From the NCBI GenBank assembly GCA_019828595.1, contig JAHQRK010000001.1, forward strand, positions 806,001 through 870,000: a stretch of 64,000 nt of DNA, read 5' to 3'. Below, piece by piece: positions 41,106-52,076 of the stretch. The notes below the pieces were generated by a model. That model made no database searches. It worked only from the letters and a program-made list of their open reading frames with translations, and was not told the origin of the DNA. The translations under genes were made by a program, and so were the position numbers. Every line of letters begins with the position of its first letter. The first letter of the stretch is position 1. This stretch comes from Aphanomyces cochlioides. Lineage: Eukaryota; Oomycota; Saprolegniomycetes; Saprolegniales; Verrucalvaceae.

Positions 41106-43007
41106 AGTGATATACACAAATCACATGACAGACAAACAGCCGTATTTATTATTTCCTTTCGGACATACAAATAACAAGTTCAAATTTTCTAGAGCAAGAA
41201 ACCTCAAATTATAAATAATAATAGAATATTATATTAGAAAGAATTATAGAATTTGAGGAGTTGATATCATATACAAACAATGAATTGATTTTACATGTCA
41301 TATCTATCGATATCATGCACTGGGTCAATGGTATCGTCCACTGCACAATTGTTCATCAAGGTGGCCAAAGTGTCATCGTCGACATATTGGTCCTGCTCTG
41401 CTTCATCGTCCTCACAACGGTCAATGAGTTTACACTTCGCAAATCCCTTCACAATTGTCGTTGAGGGCAAATCAGACCACGCATTTGAAATCCATGATAC
41501 GAGAGTGCTTCAACTTGGTCCCATCAACTTTAAGCTTGATCCTTGAGTCTTTTGAACATGCACTTGGCGTCTTATTTCATTCAGCCAACATTGCCGCAGT
41601 GTATTCTTCAGTTGTTTAATCCACGCTACATCCGCAGGTTGGCATATCCATGTATACCGCGGTGGAACTTTCTCTAGAATAACATCCAACTCATCAGCTA
41701 GTTTCATCACATCCTGTGTAAAATGGGCTGAAAAGTCATCCCACAACAACAAAACTTTCTTCCAAGCTCGGTCAGGCCGGTCTCCAAAGTGATAACGCAA
41801 AAACTCCATTGATATCTGCGAATTCCACCACGCAGTTGGATTTCCGTAGATAACACATCCATGGCGTTCTTGCAAAGTTTTGACTTCTCTCCATACTTGA
41901 AGTCCAAATCCATTTCGTTCAATGAGGTTCGCTTGAACCATCTCTGGGCATCTTGACTTCGTGGTCGTCAAAACCAAAAAGAGCGGATGCTTGCCGCCAT
42001 TTGAGTCACCCAAAAGCATGGCAGTGGCACGATCCTTTGTCTTCCCAGAGCACTTTATCCACACCGTCTTGTCAGCTGTACTGTGGATTGACTTCGTCGG
42101 AAGGTACTCATAGTTGACCCCTGTTTGATCAGCGTTGTAGACCACATCGATGTCGTGCATTTCCACAAGTTCACGTACACGTCGAGAGAATTTGGCAAAT
42201 GCTTCTTGTCCGTCTTGAGGTCTCTCTTGACCAGCCCTTGTTCGGCTCCGCACGGAGAGTCGATGGCGCCTCATGAATCCCTTGGACCAGCTCCAACCAG
42301 CATAAAATTCGTTTGCTTTGAGACCTGCGTCCGTGGCAGCCTCAAGGGCCATACACCGCAGCATTTGTTCGGTCACGGGCACGCCGTCCTTTCGCATTGA
42401 CAAGACCCATCGAGCCAACTGCTCCTCTTGCATAGGGAGAGTCGACCCTGACCAAGTTGACGTCAGCATTTCATTCTGGCTGTATGCGGATCGGCAGCCT
42501 TGGCTGCTAATTGGTTTCTCTGTCGTTGCCACGAGTATATCTTTTTTCTTGTCGTCTCGCGCGACTCACGAGGCAGGTGACCGAAGTGTACGTCTAGCGT
42601 CTTGGCCATTCCGTGCTGGTCGAACGTATCGATCACTTTTTGCTTCATTCGGTAATCCACATGATGGTTCTTGAACTTGTTGGAGGGCTTCTTGGGCCAA
42701 TTCTTGAACACAGGTCGCCCATTTTCAGCACGGGTCATATTCTCGAATGGTTTTGCGAGTGCAAGAGACTTAAAATGGCGCCAAATCGACGTTAATCGAT
42801 AGTAGCCAATGAAATCCCGCGAAAACCCATAATTTTACCTCTTTAAATGAATATTTTATCAAGATATCGAGGTAAATATAATATATTGGAGGATTTTTGG
42901 GTTGGAGGTTTACCTTATTAACTTAATATTTCTACAGGATGGATAAGTATTATATTTTACAGGAGTCCGAAAGGAATAGTCTGTCCGAAACGATAAGAGG
43001 AATACGG
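41080..43007 (-). mobile_element. Nested pogo/CENP-B-like element with perfect 26-bp inverted repeats
   Basis: A 1,928-bp element with perfect 26-bp terminal inverted repeats (41080-41105 and 42982-43007) and TA target duplications on both sides (41078-41079, 43008-43009), as expected for Tc1/mariner/pogo. A subterminal repeat CCTTTCGGAC also occurs near both ends. It lies exactly within the right inverted repeat of the outer element. Perfect repeats indicate recent insertion, although its transposase is already broken. Confidence 0.9.
41291..42738 (-). pseudogene. Transposase of the nested pogo-like element, one frameshift and one stop
   Basis: It starts MTRAENGRPVFKNWPKKPSN at 42738, with HTH wording VIDTFDQHGMAKTLD. 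A slip near 42470 leads to the long frame with CENP-B-type helices, VVYNADQTGVNYEYLP, GNPTAWWNSQISMEFLRYHF, LLLWDDFSAHFTQDV and CQPADVAWIKQLKN. An in-frame TGA at 41510-41512 interrupts the C-terminus, whose homology (TLVSWISNAWSDLPSTTI) continues to a TAA at 41291. It is about half identical by eye to the outer copy. Confidence 0.85.
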
Positions 43008-43009
43008 TA
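42982..43009 (-). repeat. Right terminal inverted repeat and TA duplication of the nested element
   Basis: The 26-nt repeat 42982-43007 starts TGTCCGAAACGATAAGAG and ends AATACGG, followed by TA (43008-43009). It is the perfect reverse complement of 41080-41105. Confidence 0.9.
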
Positions 43010-43079
43010 CCAGATACGGTAGTGAAAAATTGCGACAATAATTGTTTTTGGGTCGTGGATGCTTTCAACCACTGTCAGC

Positions 43080-44133
43080 ATGGGAATTGGCACCCCTAAG
43101 GATGACTCGAGCGGCAAGCTCCGCATGTACAATCGCATCAAGAAGCGAGAACAACGACAGCGTGAAAAGGAAATCTCTACAGAGTACTCAATCCTTGAAG
43201 CCGAGCTCGCGCGCTTGGAACAGCAGCTAGCACCCGATTTACCAGGATGTATTTCGCCAGATGGCATGTTGTCGTGGCAAACCGTGTCGTCCGTGTTTCA
43301 ACGGGAACGCATTGTGAGCGAGATCGACCGACAGAAATTGCATCGTAAAACGTCAGGATTTCAACGACATATTGTGGAAATGATGCGTCTTATTCGCCAC
43401 AAAGGCCCAGTACGTCTTGCATTTGTTTCGAGCTCCGTGTGGCTTATCCAAGTGATCTAGGCGTGGAGTCTCTCACCGCCGTTCACGATCTTTCACTATG
43501 TGACGCTGTGTGCCGATCCAGATTCACGCACGATGGCAAAAGAATGGCTCGCCCAACAAATGTATCACAACACCGACCGTGCGTTTGCAAATTTTCCACA
43601 AAACTTGTTGCCGAACGATGAAGTTGATGAGATCTGCTTTTTGGATCCCTACGTCAAGTTTGGCTCGTACTCCTACGACGTCTTTCCATATCCTCTCAAG
43701 ACAGTTGTCGCTGCGTTCCGCCATCACACAAACTCAATTTGGCAATTCGACGAAACCTCAGTACGTCCTTCTCGATGCTTCTCTTCTTGATCCTGATGTC
43801 GTGTAGCTCAAGCATGAAACCATCCACAACACAACTCTGTACCAAACGGTGACGAAGCGAGACAACTACTTCACTGTCCTCGTCGGCGTTTTCCACGAAG
43901 CGGATCGATGTGTCTTGGTCGTCCGACATATTCACGACGACGAGACTTTTTCAAGTGCAGGACTAACCCAGCGCCATGTCATGGAATGGTAATGGATCAC
44001 CAATTGGGAATGTGGACAAACTCATGGTCGTAGGATTGATCTGCGTCGACTGTCCGAGAACGAAACGAAGTGTCTCGCATTCATCACAGCCGTTCAACTC
44101 GGACGGCCTCTTCTCAGTCGACCAAGTGGCTAA
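43080..44133 (+). CDS. Coiled-coil, possibly bZIP/START-like, protein of unknown function
   Basis: Four exons (43080-43409, 43461-43760, 43807-43988, 44034-44133) give 303 residues. The N-terminus has a basic stretch followed by a short coiled coil (NRIKKREQRQREKE, then SILEAELARLEQQL), like a small bZIP. The rest (FDPY-like LDPYVKFGSYSYDVFPYPLK, GVFHEADRCVLVVRH, ending WIDLRRLSENETKCL) resembles proteins common in oomycetes that pair such a region with a START-like fold; that comparison is from memory. The start codon is only 60 bp from the outer pogo element, so the original promoter may have been displaced. Confidence 0.68.
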
Positions 44134-45180
44134 AATGAGCAACATTGAGCTGCCGCCAGATTTACTGAGCGAGCAAGCCAAGTGGGATGCATTCAACAAG
44201 GAACTGCTGGTGAGACAGAAAAGCTCTAGCGGCGCAGCGCATCGCCGTGTCATCGATGCGATGGCACAATTGCAATAAGTTAAGCCCCAAGTCAGCGTTG
44301 AAATAACTCGATTCAGCCCGTCGTTGGCTTGGATTGCCGCGACGCCATGCCGACTTGTCATTTTTCAAGAGTTAGATAACGTAGTAATCACGACTCAGTC
44401 GTCGATGGTCGGGCCAACGATAGACGCTGCTCTTTGGAGGAAAGGAGCGTGGGCAAGCGTGAGTTCTTTGAGGACAATGAGCAGCGACAACACTCATGTC
44501 CATCAGAAGATACCCCACAGGCTCCAGAGGGCTTGCACTGACGTCAAAGCGAGCAGAAATTATCCAATATCTTGTTAAGATGGGGACGCATCACTCAAGT
44601 GTATGCCAAGTTTCCAATTTCCAATGCTTTGGTGGACATCTTGGTTGGAGACTCTGGGGGATCTCTTCGCAGATCAACGCGTGATGTTATTTGTACCAAA
44701 CTACAGTAGAAAAAGCGGTATGAGGTTCGTGCATCATTCATGGCTGTGCACCTCCGCTGCCAATGAAAGCTTTCGACGTAAATGTGTGTCGTGACAACCC
44801 TAAATTCGGTGGGCATCTTCTCTTCTTTAGCTCATTCGTCTTGCTCTGCTCTTGCCTTTCATCCAACACGACCCTCCTTTACCTTTTGCAGGGAGAAATC
44901 CAATGCGAGGTGGAGCAGATCCTCCATGAGCTGTGTAGTCCAACTGACTGAAGTGAATGTCTTTAAGGAGTGGGTGAGAGCTGTAATGCTTGAATGTCAC
45001 TCCATGACCCTGGCGCGCTCTCATCGCCATCGATTCCTCGGAACCACAACGCGTCTTCTCTTGCATGGACTTTCGTGGACGTGCGTCCTTCATCGCGAAA
45101 CCGCCGCTATCGCCATCCACCACATGTCTCGTCTGTCGTAGAGGCTGGCAATTAAATTCCATCGTTTGATGCTCTCATTC
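44134..45180. other. 1.05-kb region with fragments only
   Basis: Plus-strand fragments such as GRITQVYAKFPISNALVDIL (near 44582-44640) read like real protein, but I cannot connect them to a start or to other exons in phase. They may be exons of a decayed gene. Nothing else is supportable here. Confidence 0.3.
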
Positions 45181-45203
45181 TTATCCGGAATTCATCCGGA
45201 TAA
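45181..45203. promoter_or_regulatory. Paired CCGGAT palindrome 34 bp upstream of the K+ channel start
   Basis: The sequence TTATCCGGAATTCATCCGGATAA contains two CCGGA(T) cores in a near-perfect inverted arrangement. It is the fourth place in the window where this motif lies close to a start codon. Confidence 0.45.
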
Positions 45204-45236
45204 ACAGAATGTTAAACTGCACAAGAGGATTGCACC

Positions 45237-48200
45237 ATGGGCTATATCTGCGTCGTGCCGCAGTACATCGAGAACAGCAAACTTCTCAACTCGACGGCGG
45301 TTCTGACAGACCAGGCGACGTTCGACACGATCACCAAGACTGTGAAGTACTTGCCATGCATCCACGACGCGGCGTTTGTCCAGCAGCAGCTCTGGGTGTC
45401 GCTGATCATTTGGCTGTCGTTTGTTGTGTTTTCAATCCTCTGGGTCGCCGCGTCAAATCGACAGAATAAATCGCTGCAGAATGACGAAATGGGCTTCTCA
45501 CTTGCGCTACGACAATGGGCGCGCAAGAACCGCATTGCCATGATCATTGTACGTGTTTGTGATCCCATCTTGGAATGATTTGACGTCCATGTAGAACCGA
45601 CCCGTCCAACTCGTCGCCTCGCTCGGCATCTATATTTTATTAGTCAACCGATGCAACTACCTCTCAGTGGATACGGCTGAATACTACATTGGCCTCTTCC
45701 TCTACCTGATTTGCTCTGTCGATACACTCATTCGATTCTGCGCCGCCAAGCAGAAGATCACTTTTGTCCTCTCCCCCTACACGATCCTCGATGTGATTTG
45801 CCTTGCATCTTATTTCTGCGTCGGCTTTGCCCCAAGCCTCGCCATCAATGGCAAGACAGCGCGGACTTGGCTCGATTTCAGCATCATGCGTGCTATCTTT
45901 GTTTATCGTAGCTACATGGAGATGGATTCCCATTTTGGTCCATCCACACGCGGCATCATGCTTGGCCGCCTCGCGATCCGCTGCTTTCTTCTCCTCGCTT
46001 GGGCAGCCTCTGTCATCTTCTTCATTGAAATGACTGGCGAAATCGATGCATTTACCAGCAATGGCTTTGCCCATTTGTATTCTTGCTCGAATGGAACCAT
46101 CACATCTATCCCAAATGATCCATCTTGCGGCTCTGAAACTTGGTCCATGATGTTTGCGCTCTACTTCACCGTCGTGGTACGTCCTTCTATGCCCTTCAAC
46201 TCGGAGTCTAATGTCAAATTAGACGCTTGGTACCGTTGGTTACGGTGACAACTCGCCGCACTATCTGCCATCTCGGTTGCTCATCATTGCTTTCATCCTG
46301 GCTGGCATTATTTTATTCTCAATGGAGATTCAAAACCTTGTCAACTTGATCCAACTGCGTCAGATTGGCAATCCTCCATATCGACCCAAGTCTCGCACGA
46401 CGCAGCACCTTGTCGTCATGGGCAATCCAACATTTCCACAGGTAGTGCCCCCTTGGTCATTTTCTTGACAGCATGACTGTAGCTCTCTGCGACGCTGAGA
46501 GAACTCTTCCATCCAGATCACTTCCAAGGCGGTGAACGTAAATCCCTTCACGTGTGTTTCTTTCCATCGCCAAAGCATTCACGAACGCGTATCTAGGTTG
46601 TTGTGCTCGGGGATTCTTCCTCAAGATTTACCAAAGGATTGATTCATAAACTCAAGAGCGAGCCAAAGTTTGCTTCGCGAGTTACCTTTGTCGCTGGGGA
46701 TCCAACGAACGACGACGACTTGGTAAGTCTCATTCGCTTTCTTCGTTGACGATGTTGTTTGCAGGAGCGAGCGCGGATCAAAGACGCGATCGGAGCCATC
46801 TTTCTTCCCGACAAAGTACCAGTGACCTGTCGTCAACTTATATTTATGATGTGTTGTAGCTTGCCCCTGACGCTATCAAGGAAGATGCTCGCAACATCAT
46901 GCATATCCTCTCTGTCAAGCAATACGCAGGGTAAGTTTCACCCCAAGACGCCATCGCTGAGTCTTGTCGTAGCTACGATTTTTCATGCTATGCGATCGTG
47001 CTTCGCAACGACAATATTCGGCACATGCTTGCAGCTGGCGTCGAGCGAGATTTCATCGTCTGTGAGGAAACCATGAAGATGGGAGTCATGGCACATAGCT
47101 GTGCTTGTCCAGGGTACTCGACGTTCCTCTCGAACCTCGCGTCGTGCCTCTCCCTCGACAAGAACGTCGCCAAGTCATCGTGGCTTCGATCCAAAGCACA
47201 CGAAGGCGACGTGAAAATGTCATTTGCGTCGCAGCCATGGATGGAACACTACTACCAAGGTGCATCGCGTGAATTCTACGTCGTCTCCCTGAGCAAAGTG
47301 AGTTCGACACTTTGTAGCACGTCATGATGCATGTGATCCTAGGAATTTGCTGATCTGACGTTTTGCCAAGCCGCGACAAAGATCTTTCGCTTGTCCAAAG
47401 TAAGAATGAGGATAATGGCCATTACGTTTATCGTCGGGCATAGGGCGCGGCGGTGTTGATTGCCGCAGAAGTTGTCGTCGACGACACAAATGGATTCCAA
47501 ATGCGCCATGTCGTCGACCCGCATATCCACGGCGTCCGCGTCGTCTTAAATCCTGGAAGTGCCATGCGTCTCAAGGAAGGCAGCTCTGTGTACGTCATTG
47601 CCGAAGACTTGGACAGCGTCAAGGCTTTCCACATCACCGACGACGAGGACATTCAAGTTGCTAAAGTCGCCGAAGTGGAAACGCCACACGTCTCGACAAC
47701 GAAACCCACCGTCGATTCCGCGTTCCTTTCTCATCGTTCCTCGCTGCGCACTCCGCTTCTAGCCCAAGTCGATGCTTCAGAACGAGGACGAACTGTGAAA
47801 CCACCGCGATTCCGAGTAGGACGATCACCGCCGACGTGTTTGTTCATCTTGTGTCGTAGGAATTACTCAGCGGAGAGAGCATGCATTTGGTATGGGCAGA
47901 TTGCATCAATGCTCAACAAGACTGACGCTATCATGACTAGGAATCAACATTAGAACGCGTCGTGACATCAGTACGAGCGCCGCGTATCGTGACTGAGACT
48001 CTGGATCCACGACGGATGTCGCTCTCCAAGCAAGATGTCCACGTGCTTCCATCGCCGCGGGCATTGAGCGAGGCGCCCAAGACGCTCGAACCGCCGCCAA
48101 TTCATATCTTGGAAGACCCGACGCATATTGTCATTTGCAGTTTCCTCGGTGAAGAATCTCTCGCTGCTCTGCAATGGTTCATCGCTCCCCTCCGCGGCGT

Positions 48201-49267
48201 CTTTTCCCTTCACATGCCGCCCATTACAATCCTCGATGCGACGCCGCCATCGGGAGATTGGGTGTCGGCCATTTCAAAGTTTTCCAACGTCGTACGTTCG
48301 ATTCCCCGCGGCACTTTCCTCACGTGTTGCTTGTCGTAGTATTATGTCTGCGGCAGTCCGTTGGTGTACCAAGAACTACAACGCGCTGGCGCCAAGTCGG
48401 CGCATTCCGTCTTGGTGCTTGCCAAGAAATCCAAGCACCAACAAGCGACGGAAACGAGCTTGATCGATGCCGATGCGATCTTCACGACCATGCTCGTCGA
48501 TCTCAAGATGGATCCCAGTCGTATGTTCACACTCACAGAGCTGACGGACGAATCCAACTCGAAGCTGCTCAACAAACGTTTCCTCATCCAGCGCGCGCCG
48601 GTCGCCGCCAACGACAAATTGCATACGATGTGGGACATCGCACTGAGCACATTTGCCGGCGTGCATCGATCGGACTACAAGAAAGACGACGGCATGATCT
48701 TCTCGATGCCGCTCTACATGTCTGGCCGTCTCATGCATCCTCAATTTTGTGAAAATCTCCTCGTTCAGGTGCATCCTCCTCCGTATTCCTCCATCATGCT
48801 CATCTGTGGCGCTTCTAGTCGTACTACAACCCAAGCATCCATCGGATTCTGCGGCAGTTAGTCGGCGGACCACGCTCCACGGGCATTATTTGCGCTGTTC
48901 CTCTTCCTCGTAAATATCTCGTACGTTCCGAATCGACTCAAAGCATGGAAATGAGTCTGCTTAGGGCAAAGGCGTCGTCTACGGTGCAATCTTTGAGGCA
49001 TTTGCAAGCCAAACTTTCCCTGGCATTGCTCTCGGGCTCTATCGAATGACCAGCGACGACAACAATGCAAGTGGCGAAGGCCATCAGCTCCCCGTCGTGC
49101 TCACATGTCCTGTCGACTCGCTCGAGATCCAAGACAGCGACGCTTTGTATGTTTTGTACGGCTGGAACGTCCTCGAAGACGCCGCGAAGCTCATCCAGAC
49201 AACTTTCCGCGCGTGGCACGTTTACCATCGCAAGCCAACGCTCAGTCGACGGAAAACAACTTTGTAA
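45237..49267 (+). CDS. Slo/BK-type potassium channel alpha subunit
   Basis: Fifteen exons (45237-45548, 45595-46176, 46223-46441, 46483-46551, 46597-46722, 46765-46815, 46860-46930, 46973-47297, 47343-47399, 47444-47815, 47860-47889, 47941-48291, 48340-48768, 48819-48920, 48965-49267) close in phase to 1132 residues, the size of Slo channels. A first membrane helix (LWVSLIIWLSFVVFSILWVA) precedes S1-S4, as S0 does in BK. S4 is weakly charged (MRAIFVYRSYMEM). The filter TLGTVGYGD (299-307) and an S6 helix follow. The large cytosolic part has two RCK-like halves, each beginning with a beta strand (HLVVMGNPTF / HVVVLGDSSS and HIVICSFLGEE). It should be a K+ channel gated by cytosolic ligand and perhaps voltage. 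One exon is only 30 nt. Confidence 0.93.
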
Positions 49268-49285
49268 CCTCTCTCAACTTGTATT

Positions 49286-50464
49286 TTAGCTGTGCCGCTT
49301 GGGCTTTTTATTGCGTTTCGTGGCCTTGATGGCGTTTTTCTGCTTCTTGTCGCCGCCTTTCGTGTCTTTCTTCTTGGGATCGCGCTTCCGTTTCTTGCCG
49401 CGCGTCTGTTCAAGCAAATCTGCCGGCAGCGTCACCAGTTTCTTCTTCTTGCGGGCTTTCTCCTTGACTTCGACTTGCGCTTTGTTCGCATGACCGACCA
49501 GGACGCGCAAATCGCGCAACATTTCAGGACTCACGGGATACAATGGCTCGGCCGACGTCCACTTTGCGGCATCCCAGCCGACGAAATGCTGCACGCCGTC
49601 CGTCGCGACGACTTGAGCTGGAATCGTGCATGCGCTGGCATCGTCTGACGGCCGGACAAAGACAAACGTCTCGCTGTCCCAGATGGGAAAGCTTCCTTTC
49701 GAGAGGACTTTCTTGTTGGAATAGCCAGGATAGAGACATCGGTCAAAGACGACGGAGCCGGCATGTTTGAGTCCATTGCCTTCCGCGAGACCGACGATGC
49801 CCCACTGGCCAAACGGCGGCTTGGTTTTGTGCGTTACGTGGACTTCGCCGCCTGGACCCAAGACAGTCGGAACGGCGCGGAAGAAAGCTTCAATGAGCGC
49901 TTTGTTTTCGTCCATTTCGTTGTTTTGACCATCGGCGCCGTCGGGCATGCGGACACATGGGAAATTCCAGATCACACGATCAAATGTCGCTCCATTGAAC
50001 GCAGCTTTCATTGCCGCGGCGTCTGTGGCATCAATTCCATGGTGGACAGTCGCGCCGGCGTCTTGAAGGCGAGAGAGAATCGTTTCGCCGTCTGGATATG
50101 TCTCCACGACTGTATCGCGTGATTCATGGGAAGTCGCTACCAATTGCGATGCGTCGGTCAAGTACTTGAGCAGTGCAAGCGAGAAGGAAAAGTTGCCGTC
50201 TCCAAGCGTCAGAACTTTGTTCGACGGCTGAATCATGACGTTCCGGGGAACGATTTCATGGCTGGCGTCGCCATCGTCGTCATCGTCGGCTTCTTTGTCT
50301 GGATTGACGAAACGCGGACATTGCTCAGGACGCAGGTTGGGCAAAACATCTTTGCCGCCGTAGATAAAGAGCTTATAACAGCACGGCCGACAGAGACTGA
50401 GCGTGCACTGGAGTGTGTTGGCCTGGACAAACAGGTTGGTCGTCGCGCGGTCCGTCGTGGCCAT
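49286..50464 (-). CDS. BMT5-like 25S rRNA (uridine-N3) methyltransferase domain protein (DUF2431)
   Basis: A single exon of 392 residues. The Rossmann-like start VLTLGDGNFSFSLALLKYL is the SAM-binding motif of this family, followed by VATSHESRD, GATVHHGIDAT, FDRVIWNFPCVRM, GEVHVTHKTKPPFGQWGI and YPGYSNKK, which match the DUF2431/BMT5 pattern. An N-terminal segment with several cysteines (LQCTLSLCRPCC) could bind zinc. The C-terminus is a Lys-rich nucleolar-type tail (RGKKRKRDPKKK). Yeast BMT5 methylates U2634 of 25S rRNA. It converges on the channel gene with an 18-bp gap. Confidence 0.9.
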   Translation of the reverse strand: MATTDRATTNLFVQANTLQCTLSLCRPCCYKLFIYGGKDVLPNLRPEQCPRFVNPDKEADDDDDGDASHEIVPRNVMIQPSNKVLTLGDGNFSFSLALLKYLTDASQLVATSHESRDTVVETYPDGETILSRLQDAGATVHHGIDATDAAAMKAAFNGATFDRVIWNFPCVRMPDGADGQNNEMDENKALIEAFFRAVPTVLGPGGEVHVTHKTKPPFGQWGIVGLAEGNGLKHAGSVVFDRCLYPGYSNKKVLSKGSFPIWDSETFVFVRPSDDASACTIPAQVVATDGVQHFVGWDAAKWTSAEPLYPVSPEMLRDLRVLVGHANKAQVEVKEKARKKKKLVTLPADLLEQTRGKKRKRDPKKKDTKGGDKKQKNAIKATKRNKKPKRHS

Positions 50465-51088
50465 CGGGCTTCAAGATGGAGTTTGATTGGTACAAACGCA
50501 ATGTCACTATTTTGATATAGTGACATACCAGAAATAGTGACATATCCCTGCAATATTGAACTGCCACGTCATTTCAACATTTTCCCTCAACTCGTGCAGC
50601 GCCAGCCACGACGATCGCATCGGCGACTGCCATGGAAGCGGCGGAAGGCGGCTGCGTCCGCCGTCTAGTCATGGACGCTCTAAACGTCTTGTCGTATGGA
50701 CTAGAGTGATCAAGCGAACCCACAGCGTTGACCGCATCGAATGGAGAAGTCTGTAAACAGCGGCGCCGTTGTGAAGTGGCGGAGGACCATCGCGCGCAAG
50801 AAGACGAGAGAACAATGCGGATCTCTTGTCGAGGCAAAGCCACGACCGCAGTAGGATGCGAGGAAGCCTGCGTTGCATGAGAACAGGACGGCTGCGTCTC
50901 CTCAATCTCCTTCCAAGACTTTGGAGGTGCAAATTATTGGGCTCGGGCTGTGACTGCTTCAGAGCCGCACATTTCGCGAATTTGAGGACGTCGTGGGTGG
51001 ACCTTGCTTTGAGCCGCTTCAGCGCGGAGAACCTCGAGCCAAAACAGCCACAAATGCAAGTTCATCAAGTTCGGGCGATGGTAGGACT
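50465..51088. other. Spacer with weak antisense ORFs
   Basis: About 620 bp between the BMT5-like start and array member E. It contains a repeated ATAGTGACATA/AAATAGTGACATA pair at about 50515-50545, probably part of the promoter. Two overlapping minus-strand frames of 87-89 codons have arginine/serine-rich, unconvincing sequence and no recognised family. Confidence 0.35.
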
Positions 51089-51621
51089 CTACTCTCCCTC
51101 TTGCGTTTCCTTGTAATGATCGGCTTCCCCTTGGAGCTTGTGCACAATGTTGTCCATTTGCTGGCGTTGCATCGCTGCATATTTCTTCACCTGGTCGCCA
51201 AACTTGCTGTCGTAGTCGCTTGCTCGCTCCTCCAGGGCATGCAGACCGTCGTTCCATTTCGTCACGGCGTCACGGACGCTGTCGTTGTACGATTGAAGCG
51301 TCTTGTCCGAAATGGGAGGATACAGCGTTGCAAAGTCTTGGAGCTGCGCGACACAGCCATGAGAGAACGTCTCCAACCACTGGATTTACCTTGTCGACGG
51401 CTTTGTTGGCGTAGTCTTCGACGGATTCAAAGTACTCGGCCGTCTTGGTCTTGAACTGATCGTCGTACTCGTCGTACTCTTGCTTCAGCTACAAGCTCCA
51501 TCACAAGCAACACTCAAAGGTAGAAGCAGACCTGCGCAAATGAAGACTTGAGCGAGTAAATCGCTTGGTTGATGGACTCCTTGAGGCCGTCGCAGCCGTA
51601 CGGATCGTGCTGCGGGTTCAT
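51089..51621 (-). CDS. Helix-array family member E (three exons)
   Basis: Exons 51621-51532, 51488-51390 and 51343-51089 give 147 residues. Exon 1 is MNPQHDPYGCDGLKESINQA. The middle exon is exactly 99 nt (LKQEYDEYDDQFKTKTAEYF...). The terminal exon carries VTKWNDGLHALEERASDYDS, then QVKKYAAMQRQQMD. All introns are phase 0. There is no signal peptide. It opens the second array block, in the same orientation as the first. Confidence 0.8.
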
Positions 51622-52076
51622 CGTTCTCACACACAGCGCAATTCGAAAAGTGACAAGAGTGCAGCGTATCTCGGAACCGCCCGTTGGATGTGTTCTGGTT
51701 GATCTCCCTATGTATCATCGCTCGCGTCGGCAAAGAATCCCATTGATCCATCGCGTCTTCAATCCACAGAGGGAAGGGAGCGGCATCGTGCCGCTCGGCC
51801 ATTCGACGGGGATTTCTTTACAGGTCGAACATCAAAGCAGCGCGAACGGCTCTCAAGAAGACGACCTGCGAAGGAAAGTGGATACATCCACGCTGTCGGG
51901 AAGTCGGTGCGAGTTCGACGCGCAGCCTGCTTATTTGTCATTCATCGCCTTCCTACCAGCGCGCAATGGAACTCAGTCGACGCGGTCGAGTACAAGTAGA
52001 TGATAAACAATCTCATAAACTTAAAATGCACACCAATAGCTCATCGTTGACTTGGCACCGTGTCGTCGTCGGCGCT

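Larger units (their letters stand above)
38956..43019 (-). mobile_element. Outer pogo/CENP-B-like element, interrupted by a nested element
   Basis: The left end begins CCGTATCTGGTATGTTAATT at 38956 and is flanked by TA (38954-38955). The right end is the reverse complement CCAGATACGG (43010-43019), flanked by TA (43020-43021). The right inverted repeat is split: after the first 10 nt a second element (41080-43007) is inserted, and the repeat resumes at 41077 reading leftwards as TGTTATTTCGG, matching the left end. Without the insert the element is about 2.1 kb. Its transposase remnant is described separately. Confidence 0.8.
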
